Below, piece by piece: positions 1-11,481 of a DNA stretch of 64,000 bases (position 1 is the first letter of the stretch; each line of letters begins with the position of its first letter). A model generated the notes under the pieces. It did no database searches. It saw nothing but the letters and a program-made list of their open reading frames with translations, and was not told the origin of the DNA. The DNA lies in NCBI GenBank assembly GCA_947443645.1, contig CANEXF010000003.1, positions 124,001-188,000 on the forward strand. Direction: 5' to 3'. The stretch is from Comamonadaceae bacterium. GTDB lineage: Bacteria; Pseudomonadota; Gammaproteobacteria; Burkholderiales; Burkholderiaceae_C. The translations under genes were made by a program, and so were the position numbers.

Positions 1-357
1 GCCATCGAACAAAACCACGACGCCAAAGGCATCATCTGGCCAGACGCGATTGCACCATTCACCGTGGTGCTCTGCCCCATCAGCCCGGACCGCTTCCCTG
101 AAGTCAAAGCCGCTACCGACAAGCTCTATGAAGAGCTGCTTGCGGTCGGCGTCGACGTGATCCTGGACGACCGTGGCGAGCGCCCCGGCGCGATGTTTGC
201 CGACTGGGAGCTCATAGGCGTGCCACACCGCGTCACCATAGGCGACCGTGGCCTGAAAGACGGCCAGCTGGAGTACCAGCACCGCCGGGATGCCGAGTCG
301 AGCAAAGTTGAAGCCGCCACTGCGCTGGCTTTCCTCAAGGAAAAACTCGGCCTGTGA
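1..357 (+). CDS. proS: Prolyl-tRNA synthetase, C-terminal fragment (5' end outside window)
   Basis: The reading frame is open from the first base and ends at TGA 355-357. The roughly 118 visible residues form the class II anticodon-binding domain of ProRS: a VVLCPI strand, then a helix followed by GVDVILDDR, then a [13 protein letters not shown] strand. This order is typical of the C-terminal end of bacterial prolyl-tRNA synthetase, which charges tRNA-Pro in the cytoplasm. The catalytic domain lies upstream of the window. An anticodon domain of another class II synthetase is the only alternative; the [14 protein letters not shown] stretch favours ProRS. Confidence 0.93.
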   Translation, partial: AIEQNHDAKGIIWPDAIAPFTVVLCPISPDRFPEVKAATDKLYEELLAVGVDVILDDRGERPGAMFADWELIGVPHRVTIGDRGLKDGQLEYQHRRDAESSKVEAATALAFLKEKLGL

Positions 358-419
358 CGAGCTGCCATTTGACGGCTCCATAAATCGGCACTAGCGTGGG
401 CTTTGCGACAGCTTAAAAC

Positions 420-1061
420 ATGCCAGACAACTCATTTTCTTCTAATTTCTCACGAAGAATCTGCCTGCAAGCCACGCTGGCCGGGTGCAGTCCGCTCCTT
501 TTTCAGGAGCATGCCAAGGCCGGTGCGCAGGTCGAAGAGCCGCTGATGGATTCGGTGCGCACGGCTTTGAGCTCAGCCATCGCCAACCAGGCACCGCCGG
601 TCCCGGAGTTTCGGGACACCGAGGAGCGCCTGGCCTATCTGCGCTGGCTGGGTGCCATGAGCCAGCGTCTGAGAAACAAGAAACCAGAGTGGCAAATCCG
701 CAAGGAGTTCCTGCAAACCGTCTGGTACGAGAGCCGGCGCGCCGGACTGGACACCACACTGGTGCTGGGCCTGATCCAGGTCGAGAGCAATTTCCGCAAA
801 TTCGCCGTTAGCAATGTGGGCGCGCGCGGCTACATGCAGGTGATGCCGTTCTGGACCCGTGTCATCGGTGACGGCGACGCGAGCAAGCTGTTTCACATGC
901 AGACCAATTTGCGCTTTGGCTGCGTGATCTTGCGCCACTACCTCGACCGTGAAAAAGGCGACCTGTTCCTCGGCCTGGGCCGCTACAACGGATCGCGCGG
1001 CAAGGCGCCCTACCCCGACGCGGTGCTAGGCGCCAGCCGGCACTGGGAGTTCAAGGCCTGA
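420..1061 (+). CDS. Lytic transglycosylase, SLT domain, probable Tat-exported lipoprotein
   Basis: The 213-residue protein has a C-terminal SLT (lysozyme-like) domain. The catalytic glutamate is E122 in IQVESNF, followed by the family motif GARGYMQVMP and a late GRYNGS. Such enzymes cleave the MurNAc-GlcNAc bond in peptidoglycan to give 1,6-anhydro ends. The N-terminus is unusual: a twin-arginine-like SRRICL at residues 11-16 is followed directly by LAGC at 20-23, which fits a lipobox. This suggests Tat export and lipidation, but the hydrophobic stretch is short. It lies 62 bp after proS, and the upstream ribosome site is weak. Confidence 0.85.
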   Translation: MPDNSFSSNFSRRICLQATLAGCSPLLFQEHAKAGAQVEEPLMDSVRTALSSAIANQAPPVPEFRDTEERLAYLRWLGAMSQRLRNKKPEWQIRKEFLQTVWYESRRAGLDTTLVLGLIQVESNFRKFAVSNVGARGYMQVMPFWTRVIGDGDASKLFHMQTNLRFGCVILRHYLDREKGDLFLGLGRYNGSRGKAPYPDAVLGASRHWEFKA

Positions 1062-1074
1062 AGGTTTGAACTCC

Positions 1075-1104
1075 TGTGCTGCCCGTCAGGCGCCTGGCAG
1101 CACA
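1075..1104. terminator. Hairpin between convergent genes
   Basis: A perfect 9-bp inverted repeat (TGTGCTGCC and GGCAGCACA) with a 12-nt loop lies between the convergent transglycosylase and mutT genes. It has no clear T run on either side, so a terminator role is inferred from position only. Confidence 0.45.
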
Positions 1105-1117
1105 GCGCCCAAAGCAG

Positions 1118-1588
1118 CTAGTGCGTGGCGCCCAAAAAGCCGCGCTCCTCGGCAAACCAGGCCAGCACCGGAACCGTCCCTGGCAACACCGGCTGCACGG
1201 ACACCGGCAATGACTGCCAGGAAAATAACTGACCTTCGTGCATCTGCAGCTCGCCCGTCCACGCAAACACCTTGCAGAAATTGAGCCGCACCAGCGCGTG
1301 CGGATAGTCCACCAACTCGACGCGCCAAGGCAGTACGGCGCCTATGCTGATGCCGATTTCTTCTTGCAGCTCACGGCGCAGCGCCTGCTCCACGGTCTCG
1401 CCGAGCTCCAGCTTGCCGCCAGGGAACTCCCAATAGCCTTCATAGACTTTGCCAGGCGGGCGCGAGGTCAGCAGGAAGTCGCCGTTCGGCCGCACCAATA
1501 CACCGACGGCGACATCGACGATCTTGCGCGCCTTGCCGGGCTCCACGCCTTCACGCGGCCTGTCGCCGTGCGCTACCAGCACCGACAT
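1118..1588 (-). CDS. mutT: Nudix hydrolase, 8-oxo-dGTP diphosphatase (MutT-like)
   Basis: The 156-residue protein carries a complete Nudix box beginning GGKLELGE and ending REL.EEIGI, which binds the metal and hydrolyses the substrate. Upstream WEFPGGK and downstream WRVELVDYPH agree with the MutT subgroup that removes mutagenic 8-oxo-dGTP. It is somewhat longer than E. coli MutT (129 residues), mostly at the N-terminus. The start ATG lies one base after the stop of the upstream ATPase gene, so translation is probably coupled. A related Nudix activity cannot be excluded. Confidence 0.88.
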   Translation of the reverse strand: MSVLVAHGDRPREGVEPGKARKIVDVAVGVLVRPNGDFLLTSRPPGKVYEGYWEFPGGKLELGETVEQALRRELQEEIGISIGAVLPWRVELVDYPHALVRLNFCKVFAWTGELQMHEGQLFSWQSLPVSVQPVLPGTVPVLAWFAEERGFLGATH

Positions 1589-1589
1589 G

Positions 1590-2531
1590 TCAGTAGTCCT
1601 GCGATTTCTCGGATGGGTTTCGTACGCGGTAATCGGCTACTGGCTTGATGGCAGGCGCCTCTACCGCGTCGCGGCCGGCATAGTCGCGTGCAAACTGGTA
1701 AGCCACCCGACCACTGCGTGAACCGCGCTCCAGAGCCCACACCAGCGACTCCGCACGCGCGGCCGCCATGGCAGTTTCAGGCACGCCAAACGACGACAGC
1801 CACTGCGTGACGATGGTGAGGTATTCGTCCTGGCTGAAAGGGTAAAAACTAACCCACAAACCAAAGCGCTCAGACAAGGAAATCTTTTCTTCCACCACCT
1901 CACCTGGGTGCACTTCCCCATCCTCGGAGTGGGTGTAGGTCAGGTTCTCCGTCATGTACTCAGGCAACAGGTGGCGCCGGTTACTGGTCGCATAAATCAG
2001 CACATTCGGCGTCGCCGCGGCAATCGAGCCGTCGAGTATGGACTTGAGCGCCTTGTAGCCGGGCTCGCCCTCTTCAAAGCTCAGATCATCGCAAAAAACA
2101 ATGAATTTCTCCGGCAGGCCAGAGACCACATCAACGATGTCGGGCAAATCGGTCAAGTCGGCCTTGTCGACCTCAATGAGGCGCAAGCCGCGCGCCGAAT
2201 AGGCGTTCAGGCAGGCCTTGATCAGGGACGACTTTCCGGTGCCGCGCGAGCCGGTCAGCAGCACATTGTTGGCCGGCTTGCCGGCGACGAACTGCTCGGT
2301 GTTGCGCTGGATTTTTTCTTTCTGATCGTCAATTTCCTTCAGATCGTTCAAGCTCATGTTGCCGATGTTGCGTACCGGCTCCAGCGCACCGTGGCCGGAG
2401 CTGCGCTTGCGGTAACGGTAGGCAATCGAGCTGCTCCAGTCGGGCGCCGTCAGAGGCTGCGGCAGGACGGCTTCTATGCGCCCCATCAGGGATTCAACAC
2501 GCGCCAGCAGGCGCTCAAAATGTTCATTCAT
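1590..2531 (-). CDS. DUF815-type P-loop ATPase
   Basis: The 313-residue protein has a Walker A motif (GSRGTGKSS, near residue 95), a Walker B-like FIVFCDDLSFE and a sensor-like YATSNRRHLLPE. This matches the DUF815 branch of AAA-like ATPases found next to mutT in many betaproteobacteria. Its cellular role is not established. There are no membrane segments or signal peptide, so it is cytoplasmic. It starts 35 bp after argJ on the same strand and is followed almost without a gap by mutT. Confidence 0.82.
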   Translation of the reverse strand: MNEHFERLLARVESLMGRIEAVLPQPLTAPDWSSSIAYRYRKRSSGHGALEPVRNIGNMSLNDLKEIDDQKEKIQRNTEQFVAGKPANNVLLTGSRGTGKSSLIKACLNAYSARGLRLIEVDKADLTDLPDIVDVVSGLPEKFIVFCDDLSFEEGEPGYKALKSILDGSIAAATPNVLIYATSNRRHLLPEYMTENLTYTHSEDGEVHPGEVVEEKISLSERFGLWVSFYPFSQDEYLTIVTQWLSSFGVPETAMAAARAESLVWALERGSRSGRVAYQFARDYAGRDAVEAPAIKPVADYRVRNPSEKSQDY

Positions 2532-2566
2532 GCTTGTCTTTGGCTTTGCCGCAATCGCGGATTGGT

Positions 2567-3808
2567 TTAGCTGCGGTAGTCGGCGTTGATCTTGACGTAG
2601 TCGTAGGAGAGGTCACAGGTCCAGACGGTGTCCTGGGCCGTGCCGCGGCCTAGCAGCACGCGCACGCTGATCTCGCTTTGCTTCATGACGCGCTGGCCAT
2701 CCGCCTCGACGTAGTCAACATCCCGGCCGCCGTTTTTAGCGACCAGCACATCGTCCAGATACAGATCGATCTTGGTCTGGTCAAGGTCATCAATGCCCGC
2801 GTACCCGACTGCGGCAAGAATACGGCCCAGATTCGGGTCGCTGGCAAAAAATGCCGTTTTGACCAGTGGTGAATGGGCGATCGCATAAGCGACCTTGCGG
2901 CACTCGTCGCCGGACTTGCCGCCTTCGACCGTGATGGTGATGAACTTGGTCGCGCCTTCGCCATCGCGCACGATGGCCTGCGCCAGCTTGCGCGCAATCT
3001 CCTGCATGGCTGCAAGCAAGGTCTGGCCGTCCGCGCTGTCCAGCGCCGTGATGGGCGGGTGTTTGGCGCGGTTGGTCGCCACCACCACGAATGAGTCGTT
3101 GGTCGACGTGTCGCCGTCTATCGTGACGCGGTTGAACGATCCCTCGGCCAGGGTTCTGGCGAGCTGCGCCATCAAGGCTTGCGACACGCAGGCATCGGTC
3201 GCCAGAAAGCCCAGCATGGTGGCCATGTTCGGCCTGATCATGCCCGCGCCCTTGCTGATGCCCGTGATGGTCACCGGCACCCCCGCCAGCGTGATGCGGC
3301 AAGAGAAAGCCTTGGCGACGGTGTCGGTCGTCATGATCGCTTCGGCCGCATTCGCCCAGTTGTCAGCCTTGGCGTTGGCCAGTGCGGCGGGCAGGCCGGC
3401 CGCGATGCGCTCATAGGGCAGCGGCTCCATGATCACGCCGGTGGAAAAAGGCAAGATCTGCTCTGGCGAGAGATTGAGTTCACGGGCCAGCGCAATGCAG
3501 CTGGCATGCGCGCGGCTCAAACCATCTTCACCGGTGCCGGCATTGGCATTGCCGGTGTTGATCAGCATGGCACGTATGCCCAGGCTTTGCCCTGAATTTT
3601 TCGCCAGGTGTTCACGGCAAATTTGCACCGGCGCGGCGCAAAAGCGGTTTTGCGTGAAGACCGCACCTACCGACGCGCCCTCCTCCAGCAGCAGCACCGC
3701 CAGGTCTTTGCGATCGGCCTTGCGGATACCGGCCTCGGCCACGCCCCAGCGGACGCCGGGCACAGGAAAAAGGTCAGCGGCTGGCGTGACGACGAGATTG
3801 ACGGGCAT
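2567..3808 (-). CDS. argJ: Glutamate N-acetyltransferase / amino-acid N-acetyltransferase (ArgJ)
   Basis: The 413-residue length is normal for ArgJ, which recycles the acetyl group from N-acetylornithine to glutamate in arginine synthesis. The self-processing site is visible as [14 protein letters not shown] with nucleophile T197, where the precursor splits into alpha and beta chains. [10 protein letters not shown] near the N-terminus is also conserved. AGGA lies 4 nt before the ATG. It follows secA on the same strand with 121 bp between them, filled mainly by a family A repeat. Confidence 0.96.
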   Translation of the reverse strand: MPVNLVVTPAADLFPVPGVRWGVAEAGIRKADRKDLAVLLLEEGASVGAVFTQNRFCAAPVQICREHLAKNSGQSLGIRAMLINTGNANAGTGEDGLSRAHASCIALARELNLSPEQILPFSTGVIMEPLPYERIAAGLPAALANAKADNWANAAEAIMTTDTVAKAFSCRITLAGVPVTITGISKGAGMIRPNMATMLGFLATDACVSQALMAQLARTLAEGSFNRVTIDGDTSTNDSFVVVATNRAKHPPITALDSADGQTLLAAMQEIARKLAQAIVRDGEGATKFITITVEGGKSGDECRKVAYAIAHSPLVKTAFFASDPNLGRILAAVGYAGIDDLDQTKIDLYLDDVLVAKNGGRDVDYVEADGQRVMKQSEISVRVLLGRGTAQDTVWTCDLSYDYVKINADYRS

Positions 3809-3850
3809 GTTTTCCTGACTCCAGAGAGTAGACCGGCATACTTAATAATT

Positions 3851-3929
3851 TTTTCCGACGGGCCGCCCCTAGGAAAAAAGCGCCCCCTTGGGGGGCAGAG
3901 AACTTGCGCGTTGTCAGTGAACGGGGGGC
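3851..3929 (-). repeat. Family A interspersed repeat, downstream of secA
   Basis: GC-rich element with GGGCCGCCCC, AGGAAAAA and a GCCCCCTTGGGGGGC hairpin, close in layout to the second copy at 36582-36666. It directly follows the secA stop codon and reads in the secA direction. Confidence 0.65.
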
Positions 3930-6704
<2,775 letters not shown>

Positions 6705-6839
6705 AAATGCGAGGCCGCCTTGCAGCCCCCGTGAGCTGGCAATGCGGCCAAAATCCTTAAAAAAATACAGACTTAATTCAGGTCGCTGCAGTCAAGTTCA
6801 ACTGTGCGTGATCATTTGATTTTAGCCTCGCCCGCCAGC

Positions 6840-7823
6840 CTATTTTGGACGGGGTGGCGCGGCCAAGGGCAAGCCTGGATTTGAGGGGTTGGCCGCAGCC
6901 AGCTGGACGGGCGGTATTTTTTGGCCAGAGAGCAGGAATTTTTGCGGATCCTGAAAGACATCCTGCACCAGCACCTCAAAATGCAGGTGCGGGCCAGTTG
7001 AGCGGCCGGTGTTGCCCACTTCAGCAATTTTCTGGCCGCGCTTGATCAGGTCGCCCTTTTTGACCAGCACCCTGGACGCATGCGCGTAGCGCGTCACCAG
7101 ATCGTTGCCGTGGTCAATCTCAACCATGTTGCCGTAAGCCGGATGGTATTCCTGCGTGACGACCACGCCGCCAGCCGCAGCCACAATAGCCGTGCCAGGC
7201 TCGGACGGGAAATCAAGGCCGGTGTGCAGCGCGGATCGGCCATTAAGCGGGTCAATGCGCCAGCCAAACAAGGAGCCCAGCACGCCGCCAGCCACAGGCG
7301 GCTGCGTCGGAACCATCAACTTCTTGATTTTCTGGTCAAACAGACGGGACTCCATCACCGTCATCAGGTCAACGCGCTGGTCCGTCAGCTTGTCAAGCTC
7401 CGCCAGCGTGGACTGCAGTTCCTGCATGCTCAGGGAGTGGCCAGCAACGAGGGCACCGCCGCTGCCCAAGGTGGACTTGATCTCGCCAGGGTTCACGCCA
7501 GCCAGACCTGAGACGCGCTCCCCCAGGGCTTCAAGTTGCATCATCTTGGCCTGCATTTCGCCAAGTCGTTTGGCCATCACGTCGAGGTTGTCACGCATGA
7601 AGCGATCGCGCTGCTCGAACTCGTCCTTGACCATGAGCTTGACCAAGGAACCAATCACCGGCCAGCCGTCACGCGCGCCCTTGAGAAAAACCAGGTGATA
7701 AAGACCAGCAGCCACCAGCATCAAGCCCAGAGCCGCCACAAAGCCAGCGATAAGCAGCCGTGTGCCGCTCAAATAAATAGCCCGGCTTTTCGCCAGCCAT
7801 GCATCCGTGATAATCAACTGCAC
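6840..7823 (-). CDS. M23 family metallopeptidase, membrane-anchored
   Basis: I chose the GTG at 7823 as start: AGGAGG lies 6 nt before it and the product begins MQLIITDAW; an upstream in-frame extension to 7868 has no comparable ribosome site. The 327-residue product has one transmembrane segment near residues 20-45, a coiled-coil region (about 60-140) and a C-terminal LytM/M23 domain. Zinc ligands are H200 and D204 (HTGLD) and H279/H281 (HLHFE). It probably acts on peptidoglycan in the periplasm or, if inactive, regulates amidases. It is divergent from the dciA-like gene, with 50 bp between starts. Confidence 0.87.
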   Translation of the reverse strand: MQLIITDAWLAKSRAIYLSGTRLLIAGFVAALGLMLVAAGLYHLVFLKGARDGWPVIGSLVKLMVKDEFEQRDRFMRDNLDVMAKRLGEMQAKMMQLEALGERVSGLAGVNPGEIKSTLGSGGALVAGHSLSMQELQSTLAELDKLTDQRVDLMTVMESRLFDQKIKKLMVPTQPPVAGGVLGSLFGWRIDPLNGRSALHTGLDFPSEPGTAIVAAAGGVVVTQEYHPAYGNMVEIDHGNDLVTRYAHASRVLVKKGDLIKRGQKIAEVGNTGRSTGPHLHFEVLVQDVFQDPQKFLLSGQKIPPVQLAAANPSNPGLPLAAPPRPK

Positions 7824-7873
7824 TAGTTGCCTCCTGTTTAATGGCTTGAATTTCCAGCCCAGCATCACCTCAC

Positions 7874-8209
7874 GTGAACCAGAACCCCTACCCGCCGAAA
7901 ACCGGCCCTTCCAGGCAGGCCATCACAGCCCATCAGGCTGTGGAAAATTCAGTCGCGCTCGGACGTTTGACCGAACTAGTCAAAGAATCCAGCGCACGGC
8001 TCAAAGCCGTTGAGTCAGTTATTCCTGAAACCTTGCGCGCTTGCGTGAAAGCCGGTCCCATAGACGGAGAAACCTGGTGTCTGCTCGTGACAGGCAATGC
8101 AGCCGCAGCCAAACTGCGCCAGCTCACCCCCTTGATTCAGGCCCGCCTGCTCAACAAAGGCTGGAAGGTTACCTCAATTCGGCTGAAGATACTAATAATC
8201 CAAAAGTAG
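7874..8209 (+). CDS. DUF721/DciA-like protein (replicative helicase loader family)
   Basis: The 111-residue protein resembles the DUF721 family: a helical N-terminus (LGRLTELVKESSARL), then WCLLVTGNAAAAKLRQL and a final QARLLNKGW strand. DciA members load the replicative helicase DnaB in bacteria lacking DnaC. The predicted start is GTG with no good ribosome site, so the N-terminus is uncertain. The protein ends right after the domain, and its last codons and stop lie inside an 8-bp inverted repeat (8187-8214). It shares a 50-bp divergent region with the M23 peptidase gene. Confidence 0.7.
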   Translation: MNQNPYPPKTGPSRQAITAHQAVENSVALGRLTELVKESSARLKAVESVIPETLRACVKAGPIDGETWCLLVTGNAAAAKLRQLTPLIQARLLNKGWKVTSIRLKILIIQK

Positions 8210-8214
8210 TATCT
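8187..8214. repeat. Perfect 8-bp inverted repeat over the dciA-like stop codon
   Basis: AGATACTA and TAGTATCT with a 12-nt A-rich loop. The right arm contains the TAG stop (8207-8209). It could be a weak terminator or the edge of an insertion; there is no T run. Confidence 0.5.
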
Positions 8215-8260
8215 ACGCGGCGACAGCTGCCAGATAGCAAGGGCACCAAACAGCCTGTTT

Positions 8261-8320
8261 GTTATCAATTCGATAGCTGCTTACGTATGTTAAACGTGCG
8301 TTTCAGGCTTTTTACTCTTG
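8261..8320 (+). repeat. Family B repeat, copy 1
   Basis: The 17-bp core GTTATCAATTCGATAGC (8261-8277, one base off the GCTAY-N7-RTAGC pattern) is followed by TGCTTACGTATG and a GGCTTTTTA end. It lies in the 192-bp gap between the dciA-like gene and the aldolase gene, in which I see no gene. Confidence 0.6.
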
Positions 8321-8401
8321 GAGTTCCATTTTCAGCTTATAGCCAATTAGTGGCAAATTCCGTGCTAGTTTGCAATAGCTCAGGAATCGCGCCTCTTGCC
8401 T

Positions 8402-9217
8402 CTACACCCTCAACTTCGCCACAGCCTCGGCCTTGGCTGTGCAGGCCGCCAGCAGAAAACCCAGGTCGGTGCCGGTTGACACATAACGCGCGCCCATCCG
8501 CACGAACTTCTCGACCAGGTCCGGCCGTGAACCCAGGCCACCCACACCGACATGCTTGCCATGCTTGCGACAGGCTGCGATGGTTTTTTCGTAGGCCGCC
8601 GCTACGCGCGGATCGTCATACTGGCCGGGTATGCCCCATTCGGCCGTCAGGTCGTTGGTGCCGACCAGCATCATGTCGATGCCGTCCACTGCAACGATTT
8701 CCTCCACGCGCTCAAGCGCCTCAACCGCTTCCATCATGACAATCACCATGGTGACCCGGTTCATGGCGTCATTCGCTTCCTGCGCCGCAAAGCTGCGGTA
8801 TTGCAGCTGCGGCAGGCTACCATTGGCAGAACGGTCGCCCTGCGGCTGGAACTTGGCGGCCTTCACAACGGCACGGGCCTCGTCGGCCGTGCGGACATGC
8901 GGCGCAATCACCCCCATCGCGCCAGCGTCGAGGACGCGCGTGATGTATTCAGGCGTATTTGCAGGCACACGCACAAATGCCGGAATACCTGCTTCCAGCG
9001 CGGCCATGCAGATCTGGCCCGTGGTCTCCAGCGAAAAGCTGCAGTGCTCCATGTCGATGTAGAAGCTGTCGAAGCCTGCAGTCTTGGCGATGCGTACGAT
9101 CTCCACACCGCGAACCAGCCGCACCATCATCGACGAAACAATTTCGTCGCGAGCCAGCTTTTCCTTCAGGTGGTTGCGAAGTTCCTGCTGCAAGAAATTG
9201 GGGTTGGATTGCGACAT
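8402..9217 (-). CDS. HpcH/HpaI family aldolase
   Basis: The 271-residue protein has the fold of class II pyruvate aldolases such as HpaI and of citrate lyase beta-like enzymes. Visible motifs are FYIDMEHCSFSLE, FVRVPANTPEYI, GVIAPHVRTADEAR, a metal-ligand region VIVMMEAVEALERV and MMLVGTNDLTAEWG. These enzymes cleave 4-hydroxy-2-oxo acids to pyruvate and an aldehyde; the substrate here is not predictable. The ATG at 9217 is preferred because AGGA lies 6 nt before it; the ATG 24 bp upstream has none. It is the last gene of the minus-strand arm of the catabolic island, 73 bp after the solute receptor. Confidence 0.85.
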   Translation of the reverse strand: MSQSNPNFLQQELRNHLKEKLARDEIVSSMMVRLVRGVEIVRIAKTAGFDSFYIDMEHCSFSLETTGQICMAALEAGIPAFVRVPANTPEYITRVLDAGAMGVIAPHVRTADEARAVVKAAKFQPQGDRSANGSLPQLQYRSFAAQEANDAMNRVTMVIVMMEAVEALERVEEIVAVDGIDMMLVGTNDLTAEWGIPGQYDDPRVAAAYEKTIAACRKHGKHVGVGGLGSRPDLVEKFVRMGARYVSTGTDLGFLLAACTAKAEAVAKLRV

Positions 9218-9290
9218 CGATGGTCCTGAAAATGATGACATTGGAATACTTGCATGGCGGTAAGCATGGCGCTAGTGGCTACATATGCTT

Positions 9291-10256
9291 TTAGTCGATT
9301 TTGATGCCCGAGCTGCTAATCAGCTTTTGCCAGCGTTCCGATTCGGTCTTGATGTAAGTGCCAAACTGTGCCGGCGTGTCACCCACCGGCTCCACACCCA
9401 GGCCGGCTAGCGTCTTGACCATATCAGGGTCGCGCAGCGCCCTGGCAATACTGGTTTGCAGGCGGTTGACGCGGTCATCGGGTGTGCCCGCCGGTGCGGC
9501 AATGCCAAACCAGTTCTTCACCGTGAAACCCGGGATGGTTTCAGCCACGGTAGGCACCTCTGGCAACAATGCCATGCGTGTGGCGCCGGTTGTGGCGAGA
9601 GCCCGCAAGCGATCGGTTTTCACAAGTGGCATGCCGATGGCCACCGATTCGAAGGTCAGCTGCGCTTGGCCACCCACCACATCATTGATGCTCGGCGAGC
9701 TGCCTTTGTAGGCCACATGCATCATCTTTGTGCCAGCCGCCGCGTTGAACATTTCACCGGCCATGTGCGGCAAGCCGCCGTTGCCACTGGACGAAAAATT
9801 CATCTTCTGCGGGTTCGCCTTTGCGTAGGCTACAAGTTCTGCCACGGTCCTAACCGGCAGTTGCGGCGTGACGTAGAGCACAAAACCAGAGGAGGCTACC
9901 TGGGTCACCGGCACGAAATCCTTCTGAACGTTGTACGGCAGGTCTTTTGCCAGTGCTGGTGTGATGCTGAAGTTGCCCATGGTGCCCAGAAATAAGGTGT
10001 AGCCATCGGGCGCGGCCTGAGCAACCGCCTGCATACCGATAACGCCGCCAGCGCCGCCCCGGTTGTCGATCACAACCGGCTGGCCTAGATCTGCCGTGAT
10101 CTTCGGTCCGAGCACGCGTGCGATGGTGTCAATGGCCCCACCAGGCGGAAAGCCAATCACGATGCGGATGGGCTTTGACGGGTAGCCCTGCGCGCAGGTC
10201 CCGCAGGCCATGCACAGTGCGGCGACGGCCGCGCTGATTTTCAATCGGATGCTCAT
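9291..10256 (-). CDS. Bug/TctC-type tripartite tricarboxylate transporter substrate receptor
   Basis: The 321-residue product has a signal peptide (AAVAALCMACGTCAQG) and the Bug-family start YPSKPIRIVIGFPPGGAIDTIAR, with the conserved PDGYTLFLGT motif later. Bug proteins are periplasmic receptors for carboxylates, normally working with TctA/TctB permeases, neither of which is in this window. The ATG at 10256 is chosen because GGAG lies 8-9 nt upstream and the signal peptide starts there. It is divergent from the propeller gene across a 142-bp region holding a candidate operator. Ligand unknown. Confidence 0.9.
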   Translation of the reverse strand: MSIRLKISAAVAALCMACGTCAQGYPSKPIRIVIGFPPGGAIDTIARVLGPKITADLGQPVVIDNRGGAGGVIGMQAVAQAAPDGYTLFLGTMGNFSITPALAKDLPYNVQKDFVPVTQVASSGFVLYVTPQLPVRTVAELVAYAKANPQKMNFSSSGNGGLPHMAGEMFNAAAGTKMMHVAYKGSSPSINDVVGGQAQLTFESVAIGMPLVKTDRLRALATTGATRMALLPEVPTVAETIPGFTVKNWFGIAAPAGTPDDRVNRLQTSIARALRDPDMVKTLAGLGVEPVGDTPAQFGTYIKTESERWQKLISSSGIKID

Positions 10257-10336
10257 GGTTTGTCTCCTTTGGTATCGACCTCTGAATGCCAAGGCAGCCC
10301 TCGTTAAACTGCGCAAAAATCCAAAAATAGGTAAAT

Positions 10337-10355
10337 TATTCTCGAATAGTATAAT
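10337..10355. promoter_or_regulatory. Candidate operator overlapping a -10 box
   Basis: TATTC-TC-GAATA (10337-10348) is a 5-bp inverted repeat with a 2-bp centre, set inside a wider ATTAT / ATAAT pair. It is followed at 10350 by TATAAT, a perfect -10 box for the plus-strand gene. The inner TTCTCGAATAG recurs at 13109-13119, upstream of the second receptor gene. The regulator is most likely the IclR protein at 12198-12992, by inference only. Confidence 0.5.
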
Positions 10356-10398
10356 TTGTTAACCATACGGAATCCAAAATCGATTCAGGAGACAACGG

Positions 10399-11427
10399 AT
10401 GGCAACACACATCGAGGCATACGTTGGCACGGCCGGGCACAGCGCCTGGTTCAGTGACGACCTGGGAGAGACCTGGGTCCATCCCAACAGCCAGTCTGGC
10501 ATGTACCTTGAAGCCAGGGTATGGGCCATCTGCACCCATCCACAGCAGCCGAAGTGGCTCTATGCAGGTACAGATATGGGTCTATTCGGCTGGGACGAGG
10601 ACAGCACCCGCTGGCAGCACATTGAGTCGCCGATGAAGGACGTCTGGACAGTAGCTCAAAGCCCCGAGAATCCAGACATGCTCATTGCAGGCACGCGGCC
10701 GGCCGGTTTTTTCCAATCGCTGGACGCTGGCAAGACCTGGAAGGAAACCACGGCGCCTGATGTTCAGGCTTTCTCGAACATCAACATGGGACCAACGCGG
10801 GTCACTCAGATGCTGTTTGATCCGATTGATCTCGGGACACTTTGGGCTACGGTCGAAATTGGTGGTGTTTATCAGAGCCAGGACCTTGGCAAAACGTGGT
10901 GCGCCAAAACCCTGGGGCTGGTTTCCGCAGACGTCCACGGGGTAGCCGTGATCCGAGGCCCCAAAGGGGAAAAAATCGTCTTCGCCACCACCAACTGCGG
11001 CTTGCACAAGAGCACGGACAACGGCGACAGCTGGGCGTTCCAGCCACTCGATTCTCAATGGCAGTACACCCGAGCCATCGTACCGCGGCTTGACAGCGAT
11101 GCCGTGCTGTTCCTGACCAATGGCAACGGCCCTCCGGGAAACACCGGCAAACTTTTGCGGAGCATGAACTATGGCGAGACATGGCATGCGCTGGCACTGC
11201 CGGGCGCGCTGAACAGCACGCCGTGGTGCGTATCCACACATGCGCACGATCCGATGCTGGTTTTCATGGCTACCAATCTCGGGCAGCTCTACCGCAGCAC
11301 CGACGGCGGTGACAGCTGGAAGCGCTTGCCCCACGAATTTGGCGAGGTACGCACGCTGCACTGGCGTCCCGTTGAGTATTCGCCTGCGAGGCCCAAGCAC
11401 TCAATCACGATGCGACCGCCGATGTGA
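10399..11427 (+). CDS. Six-bladed Asp-box (BNR/VPS10-like) beta-propeller protein
   Basis: The 342-residue protein has six S-x-D-x-G-x-T-W-like Asp boxes: SDDLGETW, SLDAGKTW, SQDLGKTW, STDNGDSW, SMNYGETW and STDGGDSW. That fits a six-bladed sialidase/VPS10-type propeller. No signal peptide is visible, so it is probably cytoplasmic. The sialidase arginine triad and FRIP motif are not recognisable, so a glycosidase label would be unsupported. AGGAG lies 7 nt before the ATG. It sits between receptor and isomerase genes in the catabolic island; its role there is unknown. Confidence 0.75.
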   Translation: MATHIEAYVGTAGHSAWFSDDLGETWVHPNSQSGMYLEARVWAICTHPQQPKWLYAGTDMGLFGWDEDSTRWQHIESPMKDVWTVAQSPENPDMLIAGTRPAGFFQSLDAGKTWKETTAPDVQAFSNINMGPTRVTQMLFDPIDLGTLWATVEIGGVYQSQDLGKTWCAKTLGLVSADVHGVAVIRGPKGEKIVFATTNCGLHKSTDNGDSWAFQPLDSQWQYTRAIVPRLDSDAVLFLTNGNGPPGNTGKLLRSMNYGETWHALALPGALNSTPWCVSTHAHDPMLVFMATNLGQLYRSTDGGDSWKRLPHEFGEVRTLHWRPVEYSPARPKHSITMRPPM

Positions 11428-11481
11428 ATCCTTCAAGCGGCGACTACAGCCGACTGAACGTCCTGACCACTGAAAGCCTTC

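Noticed and set aside
10399-11427. Sialidase annotation for the propeller protein
   Set aside because: Asp boxes alone do not show sialidase activity, and neither the arginine triad nor the FRIP motif was found.
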